The notes under the pieces: generated by a model | What the model was told of the DNA's origin: nothing | What the model saw: only the letters and a program-made list of their open reading frames with translations | Databases searched by the model: none | Assembly: GCF_002967765.1 (NCBI RefSeq) | Contig: NZ_PUHY01000015.1 | Coordinates: 124,001-188,000 of the forward strand | DNA from: Blastopirellula marina | Lineage (GTDB): Bacteria > Planctomycetota > Planctomycetia > Pirellulales > Pirellulaceae | Length of the DNA: 64,000 nucleotides | Direction of reading: 5' to 3' | Position numbers and translations under genes: made by a program | In this document: piece by piece, positions 46,901-53,909 of the stretch | Numbering within the stretch: position 1 is the stretch's first letter | How the letters are laid out: the number at the start of each line of letters is the position of its first letter

Positions 46901-47762
46901 AACCAAGAAGCATAAAGGCACCGCCATTCTGGTGACGCCTACATTCCTACGGAGCTATCTGCGACGCGTCGACAAGGAAGCATTCGCGACCCTCGAAATT
47001 GTGGTCGCTGGCGCCGAGAAGTTACCGGGCGATCTTAGCGATGCCTTCGAGGAGAAGTTTGGCGTCCGGCCCGTGGAGGGTTATGGTACGACCGAATTGT
47101 CTCCGTTGGTTGCCGTGAATATTCCCCCAGCCCGATCGATTGATAATTTCCAAATCGATCGGAAGGAAGGAACTGTTGGTCGGCCGATTCCCAACGTCGC
47201 CGCTCGAATCGTAGATCTCGACACGGGAGAGCCGAAGGGAGTCAACGAAGCCGGCATGCTCTACATCACAGGTCCGAATGTGATGAAGGGTTATTTTGAC
47301 ATGCCGAAAGAGACCAGCGAAGTGTTGCAGGATGGCTGGTATAAGACGGGCGACGTCGCACTCATTGACGAAGATGGTTTCCTGAAAATCACTGGTCGCG
47401 TGAGCCGCTTCTCGAAGATCGGCGGCGAGATGATCCCGCACGTACGCATTGAGGAAGCCATCGAATCGATTATCGGCCCACGAGATAATGAGGAAGAAGA
47501 AGGTCTCACTGTGGCCGTCACTGCCGTGGATCACCCGACGAAGGGAGAACGCATTGTCGTCCTTCACACACGACTCGATCAGACGCCAGAGGAAATCTGC
47601 CAACGGTTAAAACAGTCGGGATTGCCGAACCTATTCATACCTTCGGTCGATAGCTTTGTTCAGGTCGACAAGATCCCGATTCTCGGTACCGGAAAGCTCG
47701 ATCTGAGGGAGCTCAAGGAATTGGCCAAGTCGCACTTCTCTCCGAACGGAACAACGGCGTAG
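43923..47762 (+). CDS. MFS transporter / 1-acylglycerophosphate acyltransferase / AMP-dependent acyl ligase fusion (LplT-Aas type)
   Basis: The 1279-residue protein joins three activities. Residues about 20-400 and 515-545 form an MFS transporter like the lysophospholipid flippase LplT. A hydrophilic charged insertion (about 402-510) splits the last membrane spans. Residues about 555-745 are a PlsC acyltransferase with H575-x4-D580 (NHVSWLD) and FAEGGITRSG. Residues about 765-1275 are an acyl-AMP ligase with IFTSGSTGVPKG (914-925), YGTTELSP and KTGDVALIDEDGFLKITGR. Together these would flip, re-acylate and activate acyl groups for lysophospholipid repair at the inner membrane. Separate LplT and Aas genes are usual in enterobacteria. 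Confidence 0.92.
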   Translation: MAPGVHEPTIREQDDERTTLSSLSFIGLVLTQFFGAANDNIFRWFVIGIGKERYPEDVGAILMAGTACMVAPYLIFAPHAAYFADRFSKRSVIVSCKVAEVVIMIIGLGLALTGQLEWMLSVVFMLGAQSAMYGPAKLGAIPEILKTKHISSANGIIGLATVVATALGTIVGNLLSDYTHQGTTHLWAAGLIMVGFALVGIVTSMWIQRLPVNQPDMKFPWNPFKNVLKDLKVLRANQAIFYVAVGSAFFWTLAALAQLNIDQFASESGATNQTDVGPLLAVLVVGTAVGCVLAGYWSQGHVEMGILPLGATGLAICSFFLFLTPENIVNEAGQQNFVFFFASLLLFLMGLSAGLFEVPLAAFLQHRAPAEKRGTILAATNFLTFGGILFISVVFWGLTERVYEGSVENIGQIAKLEISPEFKSTVDKEATQLKADLQKDPEATVEPDAIAKSLSSSEEEQKYAFASLLLTQLQVAFADEKPPEKSKLIDRYPDDKRLVGQVFLQATKLPILSSRQIFLLCSAVTIPILFYILYLLPQNSLRFLVWLASETFYRIRVHDRENLPAEGGALLVSNHVSWLDGVLLMLTSSRPVRMLVWGGNFKSEWFRRFVEYHGAILIDRGPKGIQRALQAGREAIENGELVCVFAEGGITRSGQIQGFRPGLLKMVEGTSAPVVPVFIDELWGSVFTFSDGRFFWKMPRSLQIPISIHFGEPIDPPHGIHQIRQAVQELGAIAFKRRVDRVIPPAKTMLRICKSRLFSSKVADSTGVDLSGGIFLTRILVLRRLLNRHILKRRKEEQYVGVLLPPSVAGAAVNGALALDRRVAVNLNYTTSNEVMNYCIKKCGIQSVLTSRKFMDKFDWDLDCEVVYLEDLASKPTAWDKISCLFTAFVTPSWILDRVYGLNKIGPNDTLTVIFTSGSTGVPKGVQLTHANVSSNVQAIQQMIHLNRSDVIIGILPFFHSFGYTVTLWTLFGIDVKLAYHFSPLEPKVIGNLTKKHKGTAILVTPTFLRSYLRRVDKEAFATLEIVVAGAEKLPGDLSDAFEEKFGVRPVEGYGTTELSPLVAVNIPPARSIDNFQIDRKEGTVGRPIPNVAARIVDLDTGEPKGVNEAGMLYITGPNVMKGYFDMPKETSEVLQDGWYKTGDVALIDEDGFLKITGRVSRFSKIGGEMIPHVRIEEAIESIIGPRDNEEEEGLTVAVTAVDHPTKGERIVVLHTRLDQTPEEICQRLKQSGLPNLFIPSVDSFVQVDKIPILGTGKLDLRELKELAKSHFSPNGTTA

Positions 47763-47830
47763 CAGCCTTTTGAATTTCTCAGATCGGCTACGTCATTGAG
47801 ACTATCGCTGGGCGAGCACTTTCGAAGTTC

Positions 47831-48895
47831 CTAGCGTCGCAGTTCTGCGTGACGCTTGCGAGGAACCGGGGCATAAGCTGCCACAGGGGTTCCTTCCTCG
47901 GATGTGGGCTTTATTCGATTGACCGCGAGCGGCTTGGCATCGCCTGGTGCAAACTGTTCCAGTACCGCCGGTTCTCGGGCAGGAGCTGATGCCAACGGTA
48001 CCGGTTCGCTGGTATCTTCCTGCGACATTTGTTGCTGAAGATTTCGCTCGGCGATTACCTTTCGCTGGTAAACGCGACCGACCACATCGCCGAATTGTTC
48101 TCGTACGGTCGGCTCGACCTTGTTCAACTTCGCGATCAGATTCTGCATACCAGCCACGTTGCTTTCGGCATTCTTCGAGATTTTGCCAATGAACGAGGAG
48201 GTCTCGGCAAAGTTGTAATCTGCGGTCTTGCCGATCAGCGGATGCAAAGTTCGAGCTAGGAAATCGGCTCCGCGGCTTTCGAACTTCACGAATACATCCA
48301 AGCGATTCGAGATGTATGCCTTGCCATTAGCCGCTTTGGTGAAGCCTGATTTCAGTACCAACACGCACTGCGCCGTGATCTTCTTAGGGGCCAAAGGACC
48401 TTCGTAGTACCCTTCAGCAAAGAAGACGTTCGTGTCATTGTCTGCGTAGATTATGTCAACATTACTTACCGTGCCTGCCCCATCATTGGCATGGAATTTG
48501 GCAGGGCCAATTCGTTGAACCTGGACCGTGGTGATTCCCATCAACTCCCAGATGCTGACCACGACTTCGGGATAGGATACCAGGAACGCGTAAAGTTCAG
48601 GATCACAATCGATCACTTGAACCGGCAGTCGCCGGAAGATGCTAGGGTCTTTGACCACATCGGTAACCCGGTTCTGGTCGTGCGGACGCAAGTTATTGAA
48701 TGGAATCTGACGCAGTGCATCTTGGCGTTCTTCGCGGCTGAAGCTAACTAAGGTTGCTTCTGGTTCTTCTGCCTGCACATAGCAGCTCGTCGGTAACGCA
48801 AGCCATGCCAACATCACCAGCGCAGCTAAGGAAGCAACGCGTCGGTAAAGAGAGGGAAGCGGCGTAATTGCGGATAGAGATCGAATAATCGGCAT
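47831..48895 (-). CDS. Exported protein of unknown function, planctomycete type
   Basis: This 354-residue protein has a signal-like N-terminus (hydrophobic about 20-37, cleavage after VQA). The mature part has LRPHDQNRVTDVVKDPSIFRRLPV early, a central domain with DCDPELYAFLVSYPEVVVSI and VQRIGPAKFHANDGAGTVS, then FVKFESRGADFLARTLHPLI and a helical tail ending in a Pro/Lys/Arg-rich end. I recognise no general family; proteins of this kind are seen in Pirellulales from memory, but I cannot cite a named family. It is convergent with the fusion gene. Confidence 0.75.
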   Translation of the reverse strand: MPIIRSLSAITPLPSLYRRVASLAALVMLAWLALPTSCYVQAEEPEATLVSFSREERQDALRQIPFNNLRPHDQNRVTDVVKDPSIFRRLPVQVIDCDPELYAFLVSYPEVVVSIWELMGITTVQVQRIGPAKFHANDGAGTVSNVDIIYADNDTNVFFAEGYYEGPLAPKKITAQCVLVLKSGFTKAANGKAYISNRLDVFVKFESRGADFLARTLHPLIGKTADYNFAETSSFIGKISKNAESNVAGMQNLIAKLNKVEPTVREQFGDVVGRVYQRKVIAERNLQQQMSQEDTSEPVPLASAPAREPAVLEQFAPGDAKPLAVNRIKPTSEEGTPVAAYAPVPRKRHAELRR

Positions 48896-49063
48896 GCAAG
48901 CATTCCCCCTTGGCTTCGCGATGGCTAGATTGCCTTACCCTTAATTCGGACAAATCGCTATGATCGCCACAATCATTCTGAGATTCCCCTGGCGAACCGT
49001 GTGCTAGCAGAGCGATTCTGCGTGCTTCATGCAGATGCCAGCAGTCCTATCCCGAGCAGACCG

Positions 49064-50281
49064 ATGGAACAGCAAGCCGGTTTCACACAGTATCCCGTTC
49101 GCATGACCGCAGTCATGGTCGCGGTGATCCTGTTGGCATTTCTCGGCTTCAGCATCGCGGCTCGATGGTATCTGCTACCCAGTCGAATGGATGACGTCCT
49201 AATGAATGCATCCGAAGGCGAAATTCCCGAGCGAATGACGCTGGTATTACAGCATTCGCCCACGCCTTATCAGAAACTTGCGAAGTGGATGGCATCGGAT
49301 CGGCCGGCGATTTCGTTAGAGGCAAGTCGTCGCTTGCACGAGCAGATCAAGCAATGGGAGCAGTACTCCGGCATTCAAATTGCCAACGATGCAACGCAAC
49401 TTGCCGAGGCATTACACAAGGAGATGGCCCAATATCCCGACAAGGTTCGGGACGACGTCCATCAAATGGCCGTGCGAATGGCTGGTTGGGACATGGGAGG
49501 AGCGACTCAACAGGAAGGAGCTTTTCTCGTGGCGGTCGAACGGTTGATGAATCGCTCGGCAGCTTCGAAGGCGGCATCTGAACCGGCGGCAAGTGACGCG
49601 ATGCTGTCAGAGTATCTCGATCAAGCCGATACCAAAGAAGCAACGTATCCTAGAATCGAACCGATCAAACATGTCAACGAGGTACCACTTAGCTCTGGCC
49701 TGCCATGGAATCAGGCTGATTTGCCGACACTTCCTCGTGTGAAAAGCACGGCCTCCCAAATTCCATTAGAACCATCTGTTACGACGAGTGCAGATGTGAA
49801 TGAGACGTTACGTGCCAATCAACTACTGAGTATCGGCCAGCCCCTCAAGCTTCCACCACTGACTTCGTCACCAAGGCATATCGATCCGGGGCCTAAGCCG
49901 CTGGAAGAACTTCCTAACTATGGATCCCTAACGACATTGGAAGTTATCTGGAAGCTTCATGCTCAAAGCACGCGATTAGTAGAGCACGCACGTAATGAAT
50001 TGACATCCAGGCGATTTACATCAGCCGATCTAGAACTTGCTGCACGTGTTTCGCACCCAGAAATAGCCCAGCGGCTTCAAGTTGTACGCGAGTTGCCACT
50101 CATGCAGCGTGATGATCGCAAGACGTGGCTTTACTATATGACGAAGGACCCAGATGAGAGCGTCCGCTATGCAGCTGCGGCCGCTCTCATAACTTCATCC
50201 GATCCTCGTCTCTTAAGGCAACTGAAGGCCGAGTTAACGACTGATCCCAGTCCTCGCATCCAGTCCTTGATCAAGAGATAG
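49064..50281 (+). CDS. Membrane-anchored protein with C-terminal HEAT-like repeats
   Basis: From ATG 49064 this has 405 residues (GTG 49001 would add 21). A single membrane span is at about 14-35 (MTAVMVAVILLAFLGFSIAA), leaving most of the protein outside the cytoplasm. Residues about 50-180 are helical; the middle (about 190-300) is Pro/Ser/Thr-rich and probably disordered. The C-terminus has HEAT-like repeats (ESVRYAAAAALITSSDPRLL, DPSPRIQSLIK). No enzyme motif is seen. A scaffold or binding role is plausible. It is divergent from the gene at 48895 and convergent with the small protein gene at 50310. Confidence 0.72.
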   Translation: MEQQAGFTQYPVRMTAVMVAVILLAFLGFSIAARWYLLPSRMDDVLMNASEGEIPERMTLVLQHSPTPYQKLAKWMASDRPAISLEASRRLHEQIKQWEQYSGIQIANDATQLAEALHKEMAQYPDKVRDDVHQMAVRMAGWDMGGATQQEGAFLVAVERLMNRSAASKAASEPAASDAMLSEYLDQADTKEATYPRIEPIKHVNEVPLSSGLPWNQADLPTLPRVKSTASQIPLEPSVTTSADVNETLRANQLLSIGQPLKLPPLTSSPRHIDPGPKPLEELPNYGSLTTLEVIWKLHAQSTRLVEHARNELTSRRFTSADLELAARVSHPEIAQRLQVVRELPLMQRDDRKTWLYYMTKDPDESVRYAAAAALITSSDPRLLRQLKAELTTDPSPRIQSLIKR

Positions 50282-50309
50282 GTTGCCTGGGCCGTATTCG
50301 GGCAAGGCC

Positions 50310-50612
50310 TTAAACAGAAAGTCGACTTAGCATATCGACTGCTTCTTTAGCACGAGAAACGCCACCCAGCGTTTCGACGAACTCTTTCGCGGTGATTAAG
50401 TCATCGGCCGTAATCTTGCCAGACTTGCCAGGTCCTTGTGATTTGCGTTTATCCATCGACTTGATGGTGCTGACATATTGCGGCGTTACATCTTTGTAAC
50501 CTGACTTCTTAAGCGCATCGGCAACAACGGAAGGAGACGCGCCTGGATTGTCCTTCTGATAGTTGCGGATAGCATCGGCTTTGGAAGGTTTGTTTGCTGG
50601 GCGTTTGGCCAT
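50310..50612 (-). CDS. Small basic protein with helix-turn-helix-like N-terminal half
   Basis: This 100-residue protein begins MAKRPANKPSKADAIRNYQK. Residues about 10-50 (ADAIRNYQKDNPGASPSVVA, then KSGYKDVTPQYVSTIKSMDK) read as a three-helix HTH-like unit seen in small bacterial DNA-binding proteins. A Lys/Gly-rich linker (about 55-68) and a C-terminal helix with KEFVETLGGVSRAKEAVDML follow. The resemblance is by eye. It stands alone upstream of an 808-bp noncoding region. It could be a small DNA-binding or regulatory protein; its target is unknown. Confidence 0.7.
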   Translation of the reverse strand: MAKRPANKPSKADAIRNYQKDNPGASPSVVADALKKSGYKDVTPQYVSTIKSMDKRKSQGPGKSGKITADDLITAKEFVETLGGVSRAKEAVDMLSRLSV

Positions 50613-51420
50613 GGTAATTACTTTTTTGTGTTAAACAGATAAATGTGATAGATGCAGTGTCGACGTTGAATTCTAGTGTAAGCATAAACTAGTCAATCGT
50701 CGATGAGACGGTGAGAGATTTCGCGATGTCCGCAATCTCCGAGAACGTCAGTATGTCTCGTGGATTTTTCGCAACATGCTTGATGTTAGCCGCAAGCAGG
50801 ACATCTTCGCGTTATATGAAACATAGCATGTAGACTCATCGACATCTTATATTTCACCACTTAGGTTCCCACCGAAACGCATCGACGCGGATCGATAGAT
50901 GATGTAACTGTTAACATGGACTGTACTGCAGGGTGGATTGCAATTGTCTACGTGTGGGGGTATGTGATTCCCCGCGAAAGAGTCGTGCCTGTTCGTCAAA
51001 GGCAGGGAGTCGTAGTTCTATTAGGTTGTATGTCTGGCGCTACAAGGGTGCTAATTGCAAAGCGACTCGCAGGTTCTTGCTATGACACTTCGGCAGTACG
51101 CATTGACTAGTTACAAACGCGTGGCGGCCATGCCCGCCTAGAAACGTCTAATTGAGAGAGATGATTCTCACGCTCTTCTTGTTGTGGTTGGTCAACGCAC
51201 GTCGTGGCTTGAGCGGCACATTGACTTGCCTTTGCCCCGAAAGTGGTAATTGATGCTGAGATAGAGAGACACGTTCCACCAAAAGGTGGTGGAACGTGTC
51301 ATGCTCGGCAACGTGGACAAGCTAGGTCCAGTGTGAGTGTGATTCGGCAAACATGCCGGATATCAGAGTGTGTTCTATCCGATCCGCGAATGAAAATTAC
51401 GCGGCGATGAGAAAAAGAAG
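50613..51420. other. 808-bp noncoding region between a small HTH-like gene and tRNA-Leu
   Basis: The gap holds the minus-strand promoter of the small HTH-like gene. It also holds a perfect 13-bp inverted repeat near 51268-51300. A 64-codon plus-strand frame at 50916-51110 lacks a ribosome-binding site and family pattern. Nothing else was recognised; this is the longest unassigned stretch in the window. Confidence 0.5.
51268..51300 (-). terminator. 13-bp perfect hairpin downstream of tRNA-Leu
   Basis: A perfect 13-bp stem (51268-51280 with 51288-51300), loop 7 bases, lies about 120 bp past the tRNA-Leu 3' end on the minus strand. The tail is TCTCTATCTC, pyrimidine-rich but not a T-run. It may end the tRNA transcript or be a processing signal. 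Confidence 0.5.
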
Positions 51421-51502
51421 TGGGGATGACAGGAATCGAACCTGCACTCCTTGCGGAACTAGATCCTAAATCTAGCGCGTCTGCCAGTTTCGCCACATCC
51501 CC
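51421..51502 (-). tRNA. tRNA-Leu (anticodon TAG)
   Basis: On the minus strand the acceptor stem GGGGATG pairs with CATCCCC. The D-arm is TGGCGAAACTGGCAGACGCGC, the anticodon stem-loop CTAGATTTAGGATCTAG gives anticodon TAG, a class II variable arm is present, and the T-arm is CAGGTTCGATTCCTG. The discriminator is A at 51421 and CCA is not encoded. A T-rich tract follows directly. Confidence 0.97.
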
Positions 51503-51693
51503 AGGTTACCGTTCTCCCCTATGTGGACGTCGGGGACGGTCACTAAGTTCCTCAATATATCACGGACTTCCCCCGCTTGGCAACGCGGCCCCTCTTGGGC
51601 AATCTGGGAAAAAATGAGACAACCGAAACAGGCTTTCCCAGAAACCAGGTTCGCCTTACTCATTCAATTACCCCGTAAGAAGTAGAAAACGAG

Positions 51694-52359
51694 ATGTCTG
51701 CGATCCGCGCCGTGGTGTTTGATATGGATGGAACCATCCTGAATACCGAGATGCTCTATCCCAAAGTATCTGCCGAGATCTTACGACGGCGTGGTCTCAA
51801 CCTGACGCAAGATTTGACCGATGCCATGATGGGCCGACCAGCTCCGGTGGCATTTCAGGCGATGATCGATTGGCACGACTTGGCGGATACGATCCAAATT
51901 CTGGAACGAGAATCGGAAGAGATCTTCGCAGATATCTTGGAGGTTTCCCTGGGGTTGATGCCTGGCTTCACTGAGTTATTCAAATCGTTGAAGGATTCCA
52001 GGTACCCACTAGCTGTTTGTACCAGCGCCAGTCGCTCGACTGCGCTCGATTTGCTGAGTCGGTTTAACATCACGCCCGATTTAGATTTTGTAATCGGGGG
52101 TGATGAGGTACAGCACGGCAAGCCACATCCTGAAATCTATTTGACTGCGGCAAGTCGTCTTGCGGTTTCCCCGCAAGAAATTGCCGTGTTCGAAGATAGT
52201 GAAACGGGCTGCAGGGCGGCAATTGATGCGGGTACACATGCCATTGCTGTACCCGGAGATCATAGCAGAAAGCACACATTTGATGGGGCACAGCTGATTG
52301 CCGACACGCTCCATGATCAACGTATCTACGATCTGCTGAAACTCTCTCGGCCGGTCTAG
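51694..52359 (+). CDS. HAD-superfamily hydrolase (beta-phosphoglucomutase-like phosphatase)
   Basis: This 221-residue cytoplasmic protein is a HAD phosphatase of the subfamily with a helical cap. Motif I is D10-M-D12-G-T in VVFDMDGTILNTE, motif II Ser is in VCTSASRS, motif III Lys is in HGKPHPEIY and motif IV is FEDSETG. The cap lies between motifs I and II (about 20-90). The HGKPHPEIY and FEDSETGCRAAIDAG blocks resemble the beta-phosphoglucomutase/phosphoglycolate phosphatase group. The substrate is unknown. A nucleotidyltransferase gene lies 142 bp downstream on the same strand. Confidence 0.92.
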   Translation: MSAIRAVVFDMDGTILNTEMLYPKVSAEILRRRGLNLTQDLTDAMMGRPAPVAFQAMIDWHDLADTIQILERESEEIFADILEVSLGLMPGFTELFKSLKDSRYPLAVCTSASRSTALDLLSRFNITPDLDFVIGGDEVQHGKPHPEIYLTAASRLAVSPQEIAVFEDSETGCRAAIDAGTHAIAVPGDHSRKHTFDGAQLIADTLHDQRIYDLLKLSRPV

Positions 52360-52501
52360 CGGTACCTTGTGATAAGTCGAGCAATCACCTAGTTTCGTTC
52401 TTAAGATTGACGAAAAACACCTGCGCCCCCTACACTGCAAGTGCAGACCCCTGGCCGCGTGCTGCGGCCGCACCTCCCTCCCGCACTAAAGGATTGCCGC
52501 G

Positions 52502-53275
52502 ATGAAACACCTCGCCATCGTTCAGATCGATGACCAACTCAATTTGGCACCTGGAGAGCAGCGAAGCGACGCATTGGCTCCCAGTAAATTGGCCGGTCGA
52601 AAGCTTGCCGCCAAACCTCTGATCGAATGGCTGGTTCGACGCGTTTCGGAGGCTGAACTTATCGACGGTATCGTGGTCGTTATGCCAGATGAACCGCAGT
52701 ATCGCGAGTTGGCGAACTTGATTCCGCTCGATATCCCTTGCCATTTCAGTACGAAATCAACTCCATTGGCCCGACTGGCCGATGCTTCGGCTGAGTACCC
52801 ATCCAGTTCGGTCGTTCGTGTTCCTTTAGAAACGCCCTTCTGCGATCCCGTGCTGATTGATCGTCTCCTGACAACCGCTCAGCAGCACGAGAAAAAGGAC
52901 TACATCGGATATTCAATGGAAGATGGTTCGCCGGCTTGTCGGTCGAATATTGGGCTTTTTGCCGAGTGGATTCGAAGTTCGGCCCTAGCCAAAGCGGCCC
53001 GAGAAGTGAAGTCCGTAGCCGATTCGTACCATATCAATAGCTCGTTCCTCGACTATCCCGAACTATTTAAGCAAGAGACGCTGCCGGTCCCCAAATCGCT
53101 TGATCGGAATGATCTTCGTTTCTCCGTGGGCAACGAAGATGACTGGGAAGAACTGCTGGCGATCGTTGATGTGCTGGGAACTGAAACCTTGGAATGGCAA
53201 GACATGGTCCGCGTTATCGATGGTCAGCCGACGATGCGAGATCGTATGGCGCAACGAAATCGTGTGATCGCTTAG
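52502..53275 (+). CDS. CMP-KDO synthetase / SpsF-like nucleotidyltransferase
   Basis: The 257-residue protein matches the NTP-transferase family of KdsB and SpsF, enzymes that activate acidic or amino sugars with CMP or similar nucleotides. The N-terminal activation loop is APSKLAGRKLAAKPLIEWLV, the central strand VVVMPDE, and the region RVPLETPFCDPVLIDRL corresponds to the usual R-V-x-x-D-x-P, with Asp replaced by Glu. This change leaves activity uncertain. The next gene, a small lipoprotein, is separated by a strong terminator. The upstream gene is a HAD phosphatase. A sugar-activation role in cell-surface polysaccharide synthesis is the best guess. Confidence 0.75.
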   Translation: MKHLAIVQIDDQLNLAPGEQRSDALAPSKLAGRKLAAKPLIEWLVRRVSEAELIDGIVVVMPDEPQYRELANLIPLDIPCHFSTKSTPLARLADASAEYPSSSVVRVPLETPFCDPVLIDRLLTTAQQHEKKDYIGYSMEDGSPACRSNIGLFAEWIRSSALAKAAREVKSVADSYHINSSFLDYPELFKQETLPVPKSLDRNDLRFSVGNEDDWEELLAIVDVLGTETLEWQDMVRVIDGQPTMRDRMAQRNRVIA

Positions 53276-53311
53276 TTTTGTGAATCCCAGCAAATTCAAA
53301 TTCAAATTGAA

Positions 53312-53343
53312 AGGCCGGCCTCGTTTTCGAGGCTGGCTTTTTT
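53312..53343 (+). terminator. Rho-independent terminator after the nucleotidyltransferase gene
   Basis: A 10-bp stem (53314-53323 with 53328-53337, one G-T pair) with a TTTT loop is followed by six Ts (53338-53343) on the plus strand. Confidence 0.9.
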
Positions 53344-53506
53344 CGTAGAGAGTCAGGGCGAGGGAGCTGTTAAGTGCTAGCACTCGTTGGCAGTAAATCC
53401 GTTGTAACCGTTAAATTCGACTCAACTTGCCAGATTCGGTACGTCGATAGAAGGAAGGAAACGATATCCCTCGACGATTCGGCTCCCTTTGCAAGGCTGC
53501 GATGCC

Positions 53507-53764
53507 ATGAAAACATCCCTCTACCTGATCGCCACTGTTATGCTATCCAGCAGCTTGGGCTGTTCGATGTGTAGTCATCCTTTTGACTACTCGTATGCGG
53601 CGTTCGACGAGGCGCAAATGAGCGGCCATCGCGCGGGGTCCGCTTTTGCTCCCTACAGTTCAACGACTCACACGGTGATTGACGGTGCTGGTCCGACCGA
53701 GGCTGATGGCGAAATCGAATCGATGGAAGAAGAAGTCATTTACTACGATTCTGCCAACCCGTAG
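53507..53764 (+). CDS. Small predicted lipoprotein, unknown function
   Basis: From ATG 53507 this has 85 residues with a lipoprotein signal (MKTSLYLIATVMLSSSLGC, Cys19 as the lipidated residue). The mature part is acidic and begins SMCSHPFDYSYAAFDEAQMS, then GHRAGSAFAPYSST, and ends EEEVIYYDSANP. Short lipoproteins with a similar HRAGSAFAP-like block appear to be typical of planctomycetes, from memory. An upstream TTG at 53489 would add six residues. The function is unknown. It is flanked by a terminator upstream and the Nramp-like gene downstream. Confidence 0.7.
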   Translation: MKTSLYLIATVMLSSSLGCSMCSHPFDYSYAAFDEAQMSGHRAGSAFAPYSSTTHTVIDGAGPTEADGEIESMEEEVIYYDSANP

Positions 53765-53909
53765 TCGAAGCGCGCCGCGCTCCAGCCACGCACTCTCTTC
53801 TCTCTCTATCACAGGCAAGTTCTTTTCAAGCCTGTCAAAATGGGTTAGCCTGTAGCCAACCTCCTCCATCATCCCCCGGGACGCATGTCCCCTCACCTCG
53901 TTGTCTCCC

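Noticed and set aside
50916-51110. 64-codon open frame in the 808-bp gap
   Set aside because: No start signal or similarity to any family by eye; likely chance.
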